NCBI RefSeq assembly: GCF_024679095.1
Contig: NC_066563.1
Coordinates: 2,244,428 to 2,308,427, forward strand
From: Eriocheir sinensis
Taxonomy: Eukaryota; Arthropoda; Malacostraca; Decapoda; Varunidae
DNA length: 64,000 nucleotides
Direction of reading: 5' to 3'
Shown: positions 42,180 through 53,985 of the stretch, in pieces
How positions within the stretch are numbered: the stretch's first letter is position 1
How the letters are laid out: every line of letters begins with the position of its first letter
Program-made: the position numbers and the translations under genes
The notes under the pieces: model-generated
Databases searched by the model: none
Told to the model about the DNA's origin: nothing
What the model saw: only the letters and a program-made list of their open reading frames with translations

Positions 42180-42460
42180 GTGGGATTACGTTTTTTTTTT
42201 TTTTTTTTTTTGTTATGTTTAACTCTAGTGCTACAATGTTATCAAGGGAGAAGGAACCACCCGCAGCAACAAAGGAAATAACAGCAAAAGAAAATATATG
42301 GGAAGAGGAAGAACTAATAGAAAGATAAATGTAAAAATCTTATAACACGAAAAACAAGACGTGGGTTGATATTTTTTTCATCAACTCAAGTGCTAAAAAG
42401 TTTTACAGAGAGAAGGAAAAACACGCAACAACGAAGGAAAGAATATAAATCGGAAAAAAC
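42180..42460. repeat. 162-bp tandem duplication with T tract
   Basis: AACTCTAGTGCTA (42221) and AACTCAAGTGCTA (42383) are both followed by GGGAGAAGGAA or AGAGAAGGAA and GCAACAAAGGAAA or GCAACAACGAAGG. A run of 21 T lies at 42191-42211. The phrase TTTAACTCTAGTGCTAC also occurs near 39852. Confidence 0.7.
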
Positions 42461-42561
42461 GCGGAATAAGTTAGAAAAATATTGTATAAACTCTTTAACA
42501 CACACACAAAAAAGATCATATTACACAGACACAATACAGAAAAATCGAATTATCTTTGCGT

Positions 42562-42563
<2 letters not shown>

Positions 42564-42596
<33 letters not shown>
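42564..42596. repeat. (TC)n microsatellite
   Basis: A 33-base pure TC run. Confidence 0.97.
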
Positions 42597-42599
<3 letters not shown>

Positions 42600-42600
<1 letters not shown>

Positions 42601-43469
42601 ATTCCCTGCGTGCCACAAGCGTCGGCCTCTCTTAACGATAAAGAACTCACTGGTTTTACGGGCCATCCAAATTACATAAGAGGAAAGAAAGAGGCATCCA
42701 ACTATTTAAATGGACTCGTAAAAGCAAGTACAATAGCGTGGGTTCTCTCTACACTTCTCGTTTTTGTGCGAGATTCAGTCGTAAATGGTTTGGACAGTAC
42801 TTAATTTTTTTATCTGAAGATTTTGTTGGTAATTTTTGTCATTTATGAGATATACGTGTAAACCGCTCTTTTTGTGGTAAACAATGGCATGTCTTAACAA
42901 GTAATATTACTTTTGGCTGTTGTGGCTTAAAAGATAAGCTCAATAAAAGTTGGAAATTACTCAATTTCAAAAGAGAATCCTCGGGATAACCAAGAAGAAA
43001 ATTTTGTAAGCTACTACTTTGGCGGAAACCTATGGAATGTATTTACAAGTCCTATTACTTTGTTTTCTGTTTAAAACGAATTATTCATTAGTTCAGATTC
43101 ACTGAATGTGAATCACATTAAGCAAAATATAACAAAATAAGAGGAAGAGAAAAACCAAACTAATAATGTGGTGTATGTCGACAGGGCGAGTACATCACGC
43201 ACCTTGAGTGAGGAGGGAAAAAGTGACCCCGATAGGTTCTGGCTGATAAGTCTCCTGAGCCACCCACACTAAACACAGGCATTGCAGGCACGACCTGACT
43301 CATGGCCGCACTTTCACAGCCACGACCCGCGGAAGAGCAACTCGGGCGGCAAAGTGGTGACGTGCCGATTTCCGGAGGACCAAAGCTCTCCCCTTCTAGG
43401 CGCAAAATGTATCTCACGTATCAGGTATTATACGAACTTTGTGTCAAAATGTGTCACGAAGTAAGCTCT
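42600..43469. other. Intergenic sequence, nothing recognised
   Basis: AT-rich unique DNA, with a GC-moderate patch at 43200-43400. A 130-codon frame starts at 43302 (see rejected items). Confidence 0.45.
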
Positions 43470-44030
43470 TCTATTTTACCTGTGACAAAGCAATCAGTTG
43501 ATGACAGAGAAACGACCAGCCATGTTTTGGTCAGCAATTATTTGCCAGATCAGATGAGAACAAGTGAGGGGTTCAGGAAGAGTTTAATATCTCCCCTAAA
43601 AAACTCAAATAAACCAAATCTTCCACTTAAGGCGCGCCAAACCATCAAGTATATACGAAATACTTCTTGTCGTCACTGTTTAGGAGTCAAATGAGACGAG
43701 AATAGGTCAGTCGTTTTAAAAGGTGTCTCCTGAACTTCAGCCGTTCCATTTTAATTAAGACCAAGCGACTGATGCCGAGAACACTAACACTATCTTGAGG
43801 TTATTTGCGTGCCAGGTGAAATGAGAGGAGGTGACAGGGTTCATGAGGTGACTTTTGAATCAGGAAAAAATACTCGAACATTTTTTTTCCCTTTTAGGCA
43901 CACCAAAGCAGACAGCTGATGACGCAACCACGAAATATATCTTAATTTAGGTAGTTACTTACGTTCAGTTGAGATGATAACAGGTGAGGGTATTCAAAAG
44001 GTGACTCGTGACCTACCTGTGTGATAGTTG
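43470..44030. repeat. Decayed tandem repeat, irregular period
   Basis: CAATCAGTTGATGACAGAGA (near 43490), GCGACTGATGCCGAGA and GACAGCTGATGACGCA recur. Each is followed by a GATGAGAACAAGTGAGGGG-type phrase (near 43550, 43815, 43970). Unit spacing varies from about 150 to 270 bases. Confidence 0.4.
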
Positions 44031-45394
44031 GGACCAGGGTCCTCCGGGCAGTCTGTAGAGGACACAGATAAAAGGTCAGGTGCGAGGTTATGATTGCAGA
44101 GTAATTTTAAGACAGAAAATAAATATAAAGCTAAGTTGGTAACCCTCCAAGGTCTGTGGACGCCTAGCAGTCTGAAATTATGTCTGCGAGTTATAGAATA
44201 AAAGCGGAGAAAGTATATCATTAAGAAATTCAAGTGTGAGGCAGATGAAGAAAACTCTTACTCTTCCCTAATATGCAAGGATGACGACATTAATTGTCAC
44301 AAAGCTAAAGGTCATCAGTGAACAACATTATTAGGTGTATTTGGCACCAGCGGGAGAAAACAGATGATGACACTGCAAGAAAATAATATTCATTCGTATT
44401 CTCACAAAGCAAGACTCGATAATATTTCAAGAACAACCAGAGCTCATACATTTGATTTAATACTAGTAATATGCAAATGAAGATATAGGGCATTCTTTTT
44501 TCTTTAGTGAAACTCTGACAGACATTAGCTTTCAACTCATATATTTAAGAATCTGTAAGGTTATGAAACTATTTTGAAATATTTCAGTTCGTACGACACA
44601 AAATAATACATGAAATATTAAATACATGAAGTTGGCAAAAATTATATGCAAGCAAAAGCAATTACTTAAAACTCACGTAGTCAATTAGTGATACTTTTAA
44701 TTAATACCGTAATCTATATCATTAGCTATCTTTTTATATCCAGGAACAACCACACCCTCTCACACCCTTCGACCCACACCGCCTCCCCCCAAACCCACAG
44801 ACACCCGGAACCAGACGCTGCCTCAAATCCTTGGTCCGTGTTCCTGTAGTCACCTTGTGTTCACGCGGCTCAACGGGACCCTGAAACACGCGGGCCGCGC
44901 CGGGGACGCCAAAAAGCCACTTCCTCGTCTAGTGTTCCCTGAGGCCTGGGTGACTAAAGGCAGTGAACGAAGAAAAAAAATGTGCAATTCATCCATTTCT
45001 TCTGATATATATATACCTTGCCGGCACCAAACACGAGTAACATTTGAAATACAATATACGTGAACACTTGGTTTTATAATTACACGTTTTTTTTTCTTTC
45101 TATTGGAAAAAAAGCGATAAACGTATACTATCCCTTCAAATGAACGAGAAAAATATACAATATCCGTGTTATTCTTAACATTGATCTTACAAGCACAGAA
45201 CATAACGAAGTGTAAGACCAGCGAATACCTGTTCACACGTCGTTGCCAATGAGTTTTCTTTCTTTTTCTCGGTGTAGAAACAGAGAAATACGCATTCATT
45301 TTCCACCCCGAAGACAAGGACCTGGGAAATGTTATAGTGAATCACACTAAATCTATTTTAACTTTGATCTTTCAGCATTAAACACAAGTAAATG

Positions 45395-45443
<49 letters not shown>

Positions 45444-45689
45444 CCCAATAAAGTGAGCAGACGGAAGGTAAAGAAAAAAGGCTGTCTATGGGGACGAAAA
45501 GAGAGAAATCCGTATCTGCCTTCCATTCCTGGGTATCCCGCGATTGCACGACAGCCTTGTATGGCCCAGGCTCTGAAGTGTTGGTATGTGCGTATAATTA
45601 TAGGAGAGGGTCGATGTATAAATGGAGCACCTCGTGTTTACTGACCGGTCCGTAAGTGTTGTGAAAGCCAAGATGAGGTGTGGGAGGGT
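44031..45689. other. AT-rich intergenic sequence
   Basis: AT-rich, with one (AC)n array. The 155-codon reverse frame at 44850-45317 has no recognisable domain. Confidence 0.45.
45397..45440. repeat. (AC)n microsatellite
   Basis: A 44-base pure AC run. Confidence 0.97.
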
Positions 45690-46000
45690 TAATGTCAGGG
45701 AAGTTAATTAAGGGTCTGCGTGAGGGAGGAGGGGGAGGAAGGGACGGTGTTTGGGGGGTAATGTGAGGGTGAGTGTGAGAGGAAGTGTCGCTGATTAGGG
45801 AAGTAATGGAAGTGTTACTGTTACGGTAATGGAGGGTTCAGGGGAGGGAGGTGATGGCAAGGTTCATGCTAGAAAAGGGTTCATCAGGGAGGTGGGTGAG
45901 GGGGAGTGGGTGTCAGGGAAGTGATGGGAGGGCAGCTGTGAGAGTGGAGGAGGGAAGGAAAGGATCACTGATTATGCAAATAATGAAAATGTTAAGAAAG

Positions 46001-46348
46001 AATAGGTCTCAACATCTGTGTAAATCTATGTAAGTCTATGTCACACTCACCTGCTGTATCAAAGAGGCATTTGGTTAAGACATTCCACTTAGGTTCAACG
46101 AGAGAATAGGTCTGAACATCTGTGTAAATCTATGTAAACTTATGTCACACTCACCTGCAGTATCAGAGGCGAAAAAATAGGCCTGAACATCTGTGTAAAT
46201 CTATGTAAGTCTGTCACACTCACCTGCAGTATCAAAGAGGCGAAAAAATAGGCCTGAACATCTGTGTAAATCTATGTAAGTCTGTCACACTCACCTGCTG
46301 TATCAGAGGCGAAAAAATAGGTCTCAACATCTGTGTAAATCTATGTAA
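46001..46348. repeat. About 71-bp minisatellite, five units
   Basis: Units start at 46001, 46105, 46176, 46247 and 46316 (spacing 104, 71, 71, 69). The core reads AATAGGTCTGAACATCTG, then TGTAAATCTATGTAA, then GTCACACTCACCTGC, then GTATCAGAGGC. The first unit carries a 33-bp segment (ATTTGGTTAAG and following) that the others lack. The last unit is truncated. Confidence 0.9.
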
Positions 46349-46749
46349 TTAAGGTAATGGAGAGGCTAATGGGAGGCTAGTGTCACGGAGGTGGGTGAGG
46401 GAGGTAATGAGAGTTAAGGTATTAATGGGAGGGCAAGTGTTAAGGTTGGGTCACTGATCATGATGTAATGGACGTGCTGGCGTGACAGTAATAAAGGGAT
46501 TAATAGAAGGGAGGTAATGAATGGGGCATATTAGGAGAGGGATGGTATGGAGGGCTGGTGTTAAGTGAAGTAATGGGAGGGCAGGTGAAGGGGATGTGTT
46601 ACTGATTAGGAGATAATTAATTTTTTTTTATGTCACGGTAATGAATAGTTAATGGGAGGGTTTGTATGAAGAGGTGGGTGATTATGGGGTGGTGTTAGGG
46701 AAGGAATGGAGGAAAGAGTCGATGATTCGGAAGTAAAGGACAGTAATGG

Positions 46750-47041
46750 TTAACCCGGTGGCAGCGACGGGCCAAATCTGTGGCTTCACCGTGTAGCAGC
46801 GACGGGCCAAATTTGTGGCTTCACCGTGTAGCAGCGACGGGCCAAATTTGTGGCTTCACCGTGTAGCAGCGACGGGCCACATTTTTGCCATGATATAAAC
46901 CCCCCAAAATAGATGATGCATAAACTGATCACAAATGCGTTGATATATATTATGAAATGGTTTTGTGAATGATGATTTTTTCTCATTTTTCTCGCTTAGA
47001 GGGGCCTTTAAGAAACATGATAACCGCAGCTACCGGGTTAA
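46750..47041. mobile_element. piggyBac-type MITE, copy 2, including TTAA duplications
   Basis: A 284-bp element (46754-47037) lies between TTAA copies at 46750-46753 and 47038-47041, in the same orientation as copy 1. The ends are CCCGGTGGCAGCG on the left and CCCGGTAGCTGCG as the reverse complement of the right. The middle (TGCCATGATATAAAC, then TGATGCATAAACT, GCGTTGATATATATTATGAAATG, AGAGGGGCCT) aligns with copy 1 almost throughout. Differences are two extra 35-bp units on the left and no (AACCT)n on the right. It sits inside an older degenerate minisatellite (45690-47240), whose units supply an empty-site comparison near 46650. Confidence 0.82.
46761..46884. repeat. 35-bp VNTR inside MITE copy 2, 3 full units plus a partial
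   Basis: Units start at 46761, 46796, 46831 and (partial) 46866. Each begins GCAGCGACGGGCCA and ends CACCGTGTA. The start of each unit repeats the inner part of the terminal inverted repeat (GTAGCAGCG). The units are nearly identical, with one C/T difference in the AAATCTG/AAATTTG segment, which suggests recent expansion. Confidence 0.9.
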
Positions 47042-47828
47042 TGGAAGGGGATTGACGGATGGAGTTGCGTTAGATAAGGCTTCTAGTAATGGGAAGGGGC
47101 TGGTGTAAGGGCCTTTCCTGATGAAGTAATTGAAATGTTGGTGTTACGGAGATGAAGGAATTATGGAATGGAAGATAAAGTGTTCTTATCAAGGAAATAA
47201 TGGGTGTTGATGTTGACATAAGGTCGACATGTCATGGGAAGTGATAGATAACTGAATTTTGATTCGTGAAACACAACAAATGTATTTTTTTTCCCTAACG
47301 GTACAAAGATTTATGTCATGAGCTAAACAAATAAGGAAAAATATGATAGCGACATCTACACGCGGTGATATATTTAAAAGAACAGTAAATCAGGAGCCTT
47401 GAGCCGACACCAAGCATGCCTTCACGCCCTACGTAATATATATCTGGAGAAGGACAGATTTGTAACTGGAGCTGGAAATGAAGGAATAAATTCACACCAA
47501 GGCTCCTTTTTTCTCCCTACATAGTTCTGTCAGGAGAGGAGGAACTGATCTCTGACAGGCTGGAATTGAAGTAGTATTATCCAACCAAGGCTTCTTTTTT
47601 CCCCTTCGTACTTCTGTTTTGAGGACTGACGAGGTAAAGCTCAAGGGAATAATATCAATTCAAGGTTTGTTTTTTCCCCCTTCATAGTTTTGTCTGTGCC
47701 AGTCATCTCCGTCAGGCTAAACAAACCAGTCTTTCCAGCATGAAGAAAAAAAACTGGGTGTATCTACTGGTCACTATTTTCTTTTTTTTTAAGGCGGTCA
47801 TAAGGTCGTTACTGTAGAGCAAGTATCG
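47042..47828. other. Intergenic sequence with weak repeats
   Basis: The old 45690 array fades out by about 47240. At 47490-47690 the phrase CCAAGGCTCCTTTTTTCTCCC or AAGGCTTCTTTTTTCCCC recurs three times about 85-100 bases apart, another short decayed tandem repeat. Confidence 0.45.
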
Positions 47829-48195
47829 GGGCACAAGTGGATGTAGCGATATTGTATGGTTATGGTGGATGCAATGGTGATATGTGGCTGAGGTGGATAC
47901 AGTAGTGTGGTGTGGCTGAGGTGGATGCAAGAGTTGTGATGTGGCTGAATGGATGCAGTGGTGTGGTGTGGCGGAGGAAGATGAAGTGACGTGGTATGAC
48001 TGAGGTGGATGAAATGGTGTTGCGTGGCTGAGGTGGATGCAGGGATGTGGCGTGTCTGTGATGGGTGCCGTGGTGTGCTGTCGCTTAGGGGGAGGCAGAG
48101 GAGTGAAATGGCTAATGTAAATACAGTAGCGTGGTTTGGCAAGGGTGGATAAAATGCTATGGTGTGGATGATGTGGATGCATTCATGTGGCACTC
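47829..48195. repeat. About 28-30 bp degenerate minisatellite, about 12 units
   Basis: Variants of GTGGATGCAGTGGTGTGGTG followed by TGGCTGAG recur about every 28-30 bases. The reverse-strand frames give periodic His/Pro/Thr-rich strings (SATPHHCIH-like), which is a repeat artefact and not a protein. Confidence 0.85.
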
Positions 48196-48682
<487 letters not shown>

Positions 48683-48969
48683 GGGGTGACCAGGGTTAAG
48701 GAAGTCATTCTAAAACAGGATCTATTTACTTTCATTCCAATTTGGTTCAGCCTTGTCGCGGCATGTCAGCTGATGACTTGCTTGTGTCATCTGCGTCATG
48801 TCTCCAAATGTCGTGCGAGTGGAGGTCACTCAAACGTGGCGACATAATTAAATATGATCTCAATTTGAAGCGAAGAATACACACACTACGTCGCCATACC
48901 CTTGCCTTCACCACGAGCCCTAACAGTATTCTATGACCCACACATTGACGCTCTTTTGTTTTAAGCACA

Positions 48970-49200
48970 CATCCTTTTATTTTCATCAGAAGAGGAGGCA
49001 GCTTAAAAAGGCACAAATTATAAGAAAGTCCAAAATAACGCTGCTCTCAAATATTATGCTGCCTAATATTGTCACAGGACTTTTACGTTTTGTTTTCCGT
49101 ATATCTTTTTTTTTTTTTTTCTTCAGAAAGAGGAGGCAAGTCAAGGGTGCAAGAAGGAAACACAAGCCCGCAATGGCGCTGCTTAACTACTATGCTCCAT
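48970..49200. repeat. 138-bp tandem duplication
   Basis: AGAGGAGGCA occurs at 48991 and 49129. Both copies continue to ACGCTGCTCTCAAATATTATG or GCGCTGCTTAACTACTATG. A T run at 49106-49120 separates them. Confidence 0.7.
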
Positions 49201-49560
49201 AAACTTTAACACCTTCCTCATAAAACACCCCACTGACCTATCCTTCATTACGTACAAGACTCCGTTATTATTGATCCTTTACGTATTACTGTTTCTGGCA
49301 TACAATCCAACAAGTCTCCATATTACTCTGCAAAAACCTTTACGCTGACCTTTGAAACACTCCATCGCCCTGCCTTCCATAACGTGCTCTATCAAAGCTC
49401 CACAGGATTCTCTAACATTTCCCTGCCATATTTAACACAGTATCTTGGAATATCTAACATGCTGAAGCTATCAACATCCGCTCATTTAGAAACACTGACC
49501 GCGCACTCCATCGTCCGACTCTCTTTCACGTGTCCCAATAGAAATTCAGTAGGGGGACAG
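49200..49560. repeat. Decayed AT-rich tandem repeat
   Basis: CTCCATAAACTTTAACACC, ACACTCCATCGCCCTGCC and GCACTCCATCGTCCGACTC recur, together with TAACATTTCC-like phrases. Period is about 130 bases and only loosely kept. Confidence 0.4.
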
Positions 49561-50114
49561 TGCCTCATTCCCTCTTGTCATGGGGGAGGAAGGAGGAAGA
49601 AGAAGGAGGAGGAGGGGGAGAAGGAGGAGTCAGATGGGTGGGTAAGAGGGGATAAGTTAGCATGTCATTATTTTCTATTTTTTACCACCGTCTCCATCTT
49701 TTTCCGAATCTCATCTAACATGTCATACTATTCTTTTTTTTTTCTTACTTTAGAACGTCTATTTTTTTTTTACATGTTAGAATAGTCGTCACACGGAGCG
49801 AAAAACACCGCAACACGCACAAGCAACACACTCCACCGCCCTCTATTCCTCATCACACGCCCTCAAAAGACTTCTGATTTATTAACCTTTTAGCGCCTTT
49901 CAGCACAATATCCAACAAGTGTCGCCTGGTGTATGGTCATAGAGGGACGCATTTAAATTACACATATTATACGATATCAAAAAAGTTCCCTCAGGTGCCT
50001 GGCGCTGATGAACACCTGGCTCATTGACGACACACACCTGGGGCCGAGGTCTAAAGAGGGGCACTCCAGCACACGTGTCTCCTTTGCGGACTTTATCATA
50101 AATAGAGGTTTGCG

Positions 50115-50152
50115 TTTTTTTTTTTTTTTTTTATAGTATTTCTTATATGAGT

Positions 50153-50189
<37 letters not shown>

Positions 50190-50270
50190 AATGTCCATGT
50201 CAAGGTAATGAAAACTGATGTACTATGTATGTAAAATTTTTCGAGATCGATTTTGTGGTAATTGTCTGAA

Positions 50271-50311
<41 letters not shown>

Positions 50312-50318
50312 TTCTCTC
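50115..50318. repeat. T18, (TG)n and (TC)n cluster
   Basis: 18 T (50115-50132), TG at about 50154-50187, and TC with TTTC variants at 50274-50318. Confidence 0.95.
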
Positions 50319-50384
50319 ATTGCACCCTTCCACCACCACCACCACCACCGTCCTCCCTTCCACTCTCACTCTCCACGTATACAG

Positions 50385-50570
50385 GCATCACAGTAAAGGT
50401 TTAATACATATTTTACTACAGTTCTCCTATGCTCCACTATGCGACTCACTATCGGGCATCTGTATATACATTGCTATGGATATACAGTGTGTTCATGTAT
50501 ATGTTGCATTGTGAAAGGAAGGGATTATATATATTTTACTACAATTCTTTCTTCCTCCACCATTGGTCTC
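50385..50570. repeat. About 130-bp tandem duplication
   Basis: TACATATTTTACTACAGTTCT and TATATATTTTACTACAATTCT lie about 130 bases apart, each preceded by GTAAAGGTTTA or GGAAGGGATTA wording. Confidence 0.55.
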
Positions 50571-51236
50571 AGTACAAACAGATACTTAATTATAAGTTTA
50601 TATGTGACAAAGATGACCTGGTCAGTATTATGCAACTCAGGCACAAACAAAAACCTCCCGGACTTGAGGTTCTTCACCCTATACTTAGCTTACCCCGAGG
50701 TATGGCATTACAACGCTATTTAAGTACTTTTTCCAATTTAACGTGATACATAACCGGTCCCTAGATTATCCACCGGTCATTAAAAATCTTTATACTGTTC
50801 GATTCACCTTCAAATACTTTCTTTCTTTGATTGCTGCATTCACCTTTATTTCCCCAACGACCATACAGCTAAAACCCCTTAACGGAACGCTGATTAACCC
50901 AGGAGGGAACGCTATTATTTTCGATTATTTACAGCTCACTTCTGTTCCTCCCTTTCTAAATACTCCGGCTTTCATTTCTGGCTCCCCTTCACCTCTCTAA
51001 CCCCTTCGCGCCTCTCACCACAGCGTCACCACCTGAGCGTCTGAAGTGGAGAAAGTCGCGTTCACTCGCACCTTCGTCAGATAAGAGGTGGTCCTCCCTA
51101 GATAGCCGGCGGTCCTGAGCAGATAACACCAAGTAGAGGGCATGATAGCACCCCTCAACACCGTTCCTTACGCTATCTCGCTGCTATGTCTATGTGGCCA
51201 AGTCCTCGACCCCGCCACGTTAGGGTCTGGTGGCGA
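50571..51236. other. Intergenic sequence, nothing recognised
   Basis: AT-rich to 51000, more balanced after. Short frames on the + strand (50743-51000) have no recognisable domain. Confidence 0.45.
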
Positions 51237-51425
51237 CCATATTCTAACACATTTCTGCGCCCAAGTACACATATTTGACTAGGCTTTCGCAAGAGTTTCG
51301 GGGATTTCCAGGGGTAGTTTTGTGACCCTTCTGGTAGTTTAACCCATCCTCTGTACCATGGCTCTAAGAAAACGCTTATTAGAACCTGCCTGGTCTCCCT
51401 TTCGGCCTTCGGAAATGTTGGTGTG
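51237..51425. mobile_element. Dispersed repeat family A, copy 2 (non-coding)
   Basis: The partner of 11426-11620 in the same orientation: CCATATT, GGCTTTCGCA (51282), TTTCGGGGATTTCCA, GTGACCCTT, GGTAGTTTA, then GGTCTCCCTTTCGGCCTT. The matching order across about 190 bases argues for a shared interspersed family rather than chance. The class is unknown. Confidence 0.55.
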
Positions 51426-51604
51426 AGGGGTAGAAGCGTCTGACAATGCCGGCTGAGTCTATGGCGTGCCGCGGGGCGAGGAGAGGGCTCTTATCTCCTC
51501 TCGTGTACATACGTCCTGGGAAACGTAATGGTGGAGGGAGGCGTTCGTGTTTTCGCCCTTAGTCACTCTGTCTGTGTCTGGTGACGTCTGTGAGGGCTCA
51601 TCCA

Positions 51605-51607
<3 letters not shown>

Positions 51608-51678
<71 letters not shown>
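51608..51678. repeat. (TG)n microsatellite
   Basis: About 70 bases of pure TG; a short TCTG run follows near 51745. Confidence 0.97.
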
Positions 51679-51991
51679 CTTTCCTCCATGTCATTCATCT
51701 TGTAAAACTTTTTTTGGATATGATTCTTGTATTGTGCTGTGCTGTCTGTCTGTCTGTCTAGCTGCCTGTCTGTGTCTGTTTGTCCCTCTCCTTGTCTGAT
51801 ACACCTTTAATAAGTTATTGCAGACGGGAATAAAGGAAAAAAATGCAAGGTGAAAGCTCTGTTGAAAAGTTCCCACTAGATAATTTAGCTGCGGAGTCAA
51901 GAAGAAAACATAAATATGAATAATAATAGACAAAATAAGTGCGGTGACATTTGAAAACAGGAAAGAAAATACGAGAAAAAGGTTAAAGAGC

Positions 51992-52797
<806 letters not shown>

Positions 52798-53129
52798 TAA
52801 TCCTGACGAACAAGACAGCTGATGGTCACTGGCTCGTCGCGGAGGACTACACTAAGCCGGTGAATTAATAATAAAGAAGAGAATAAATCCGAGTACGCTA
52901 ATCAATACAACACAGGGACGGATAAACAGGAAGAGTTGATAAGGTTGCGTGTCAGGGCGTAACTGATGCCCGGCGACGCGGAGCACAAGGGCGGTAATGA
53001 AGGACAACTGTTAGCACTAATCACCCTTATCGCCTTTATCAGTCACTGCCCGGGTGGGTGCAACGCTCTCGCACGCTACCTGGACAACCCGCGGTCACAG
53101 AGATACTTGTGTCCTAATAATGAGGCCGC

Positions 53130-53985
53130 CGTGATTGTGATTGTTCTCTCCCTGTTGACGCTCACTGTATTCTCACTGATAGGGGCTCACTGTATCCTTA
53201 TCGTAAGTAAAGGATCTGTTCTATAGCTTTAATAAGAAACAATGTGAAATGATACAGGTTATTTACTATGGAGACCCGCTGTCATTGTTCCCTCCCTCTT
53301 GACGTCCATTGTATTCTCACTGTTCGCGGCTCACCGTATCCTTATCGTATGTCCAGGATCTGTTATATAGCCTTTATAAGTAACTGATTGTAAGGTAATA
53401 CAGTTTATTTACTAAGGAAGGCTGTTGTCACTGTTCCCTCTATTACCTCCCACTGCACTCACCACAGCCCCATAATATATATAGTTAGCCTTACAGTCCT
53501 TATATAGAATACGAGAGGATATATTTCCTTCACATATATTGAGTTTTAATGGGCAAAGATAGTTCCACTCTGGTTCTTCCTCTTGTTAACTCCCATTGTG
53601 GTGCGGTCACCCTAACACATCGTATTTTAAGAGTTGGCCATACAGTTTGTTTTATAAAGAATCCAACGTTTATACATAGGTCAATGTCAATAGATACAGG
53701 TAAGCTAGTACTGAGGGTCGCTGTGCTTACATCCCCTGTCACCTCTCAATGCTGGGCCTCACCATATACTCGTCGTCCACTCAATCGAACACCTTGTAAG
53801 CAGAATTAAGGATATGATAATTTCCTTCGAATTTATTACTCGAGTTTCATTTTGCAAAGGTACAGAGACCCAAAACTGAGATCCGGGGTGATTCTAATCT
53901 TGACTCTCCCTATCGGACGTTCACCATATCCTCACCTTCAGTCGCACAATTTTCATAAAGAATTTAATATGAAGAAAACTTTATA
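53130..53985. repeat. About 145-bp decayed tandem repeat, five to six units
   Basis: The first two units are clear: CACTGTATTCTCACTG...CTTATCGTAAGT...GGATCTGTTCTATAGC and CATTGTATTCTCACTG...CTTATCGTATGT...GGATCTGTTATATAGC. Weaker units follow near 53435, 53565, 53730 and 53880, each with a CCCTC/TGACTCC, CACTG, CACCATAT and TTTATAAAGAAT order. The gradient of decay suggests an old array with a later local duplication. Confidence 0.65.

Larger units (their letters stand above)
45690..47240. repeat. Old degenerate minisatellite hosting the 71-bp array and MITE copy 2
   Basis: Variants of CACTGATTA...GTAATG...GTGTTAC...GGTAATG...TTAATGGGAGGG recur at about 45788, 45966, 46450, 46598, 46717 and 47118. 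Phrases such as GGGAGGTAATGA repeat throughout. Two younger insertions interrupt it: the 71-bp array (46001-46348) and the MITE (46750-47041). There is no gene. Confidence 0.55.

Noticed and set aside
43302..43694. 130-codon forward frame with protein-like composition
   Set aside because: It extends into a decayed tandem repeat whose other units do not keep the frame, and no domain or splice context is visible. RNA evidence could overturn this.
46001..46348. CRISPR-like array or nested transposon
   Set aside because: Whole units, not just short direct repeats, are conserved, and there is no inverted-repeat end. It is an ordinary minisatellite.
47712..48193. His/Pro/Thr-rich reverse frames of 131-156 codons
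   Set aside because: Two frames give similar periodic peptides because of the roughly 29-bp minisatellite; this is not a histidine-rich protein gene.
53530..53809. Overlapping 70- and 86-codon frames
   Set aside because: They lie within the decayed 145-bp tandem repeat and are not kept in the sister units.
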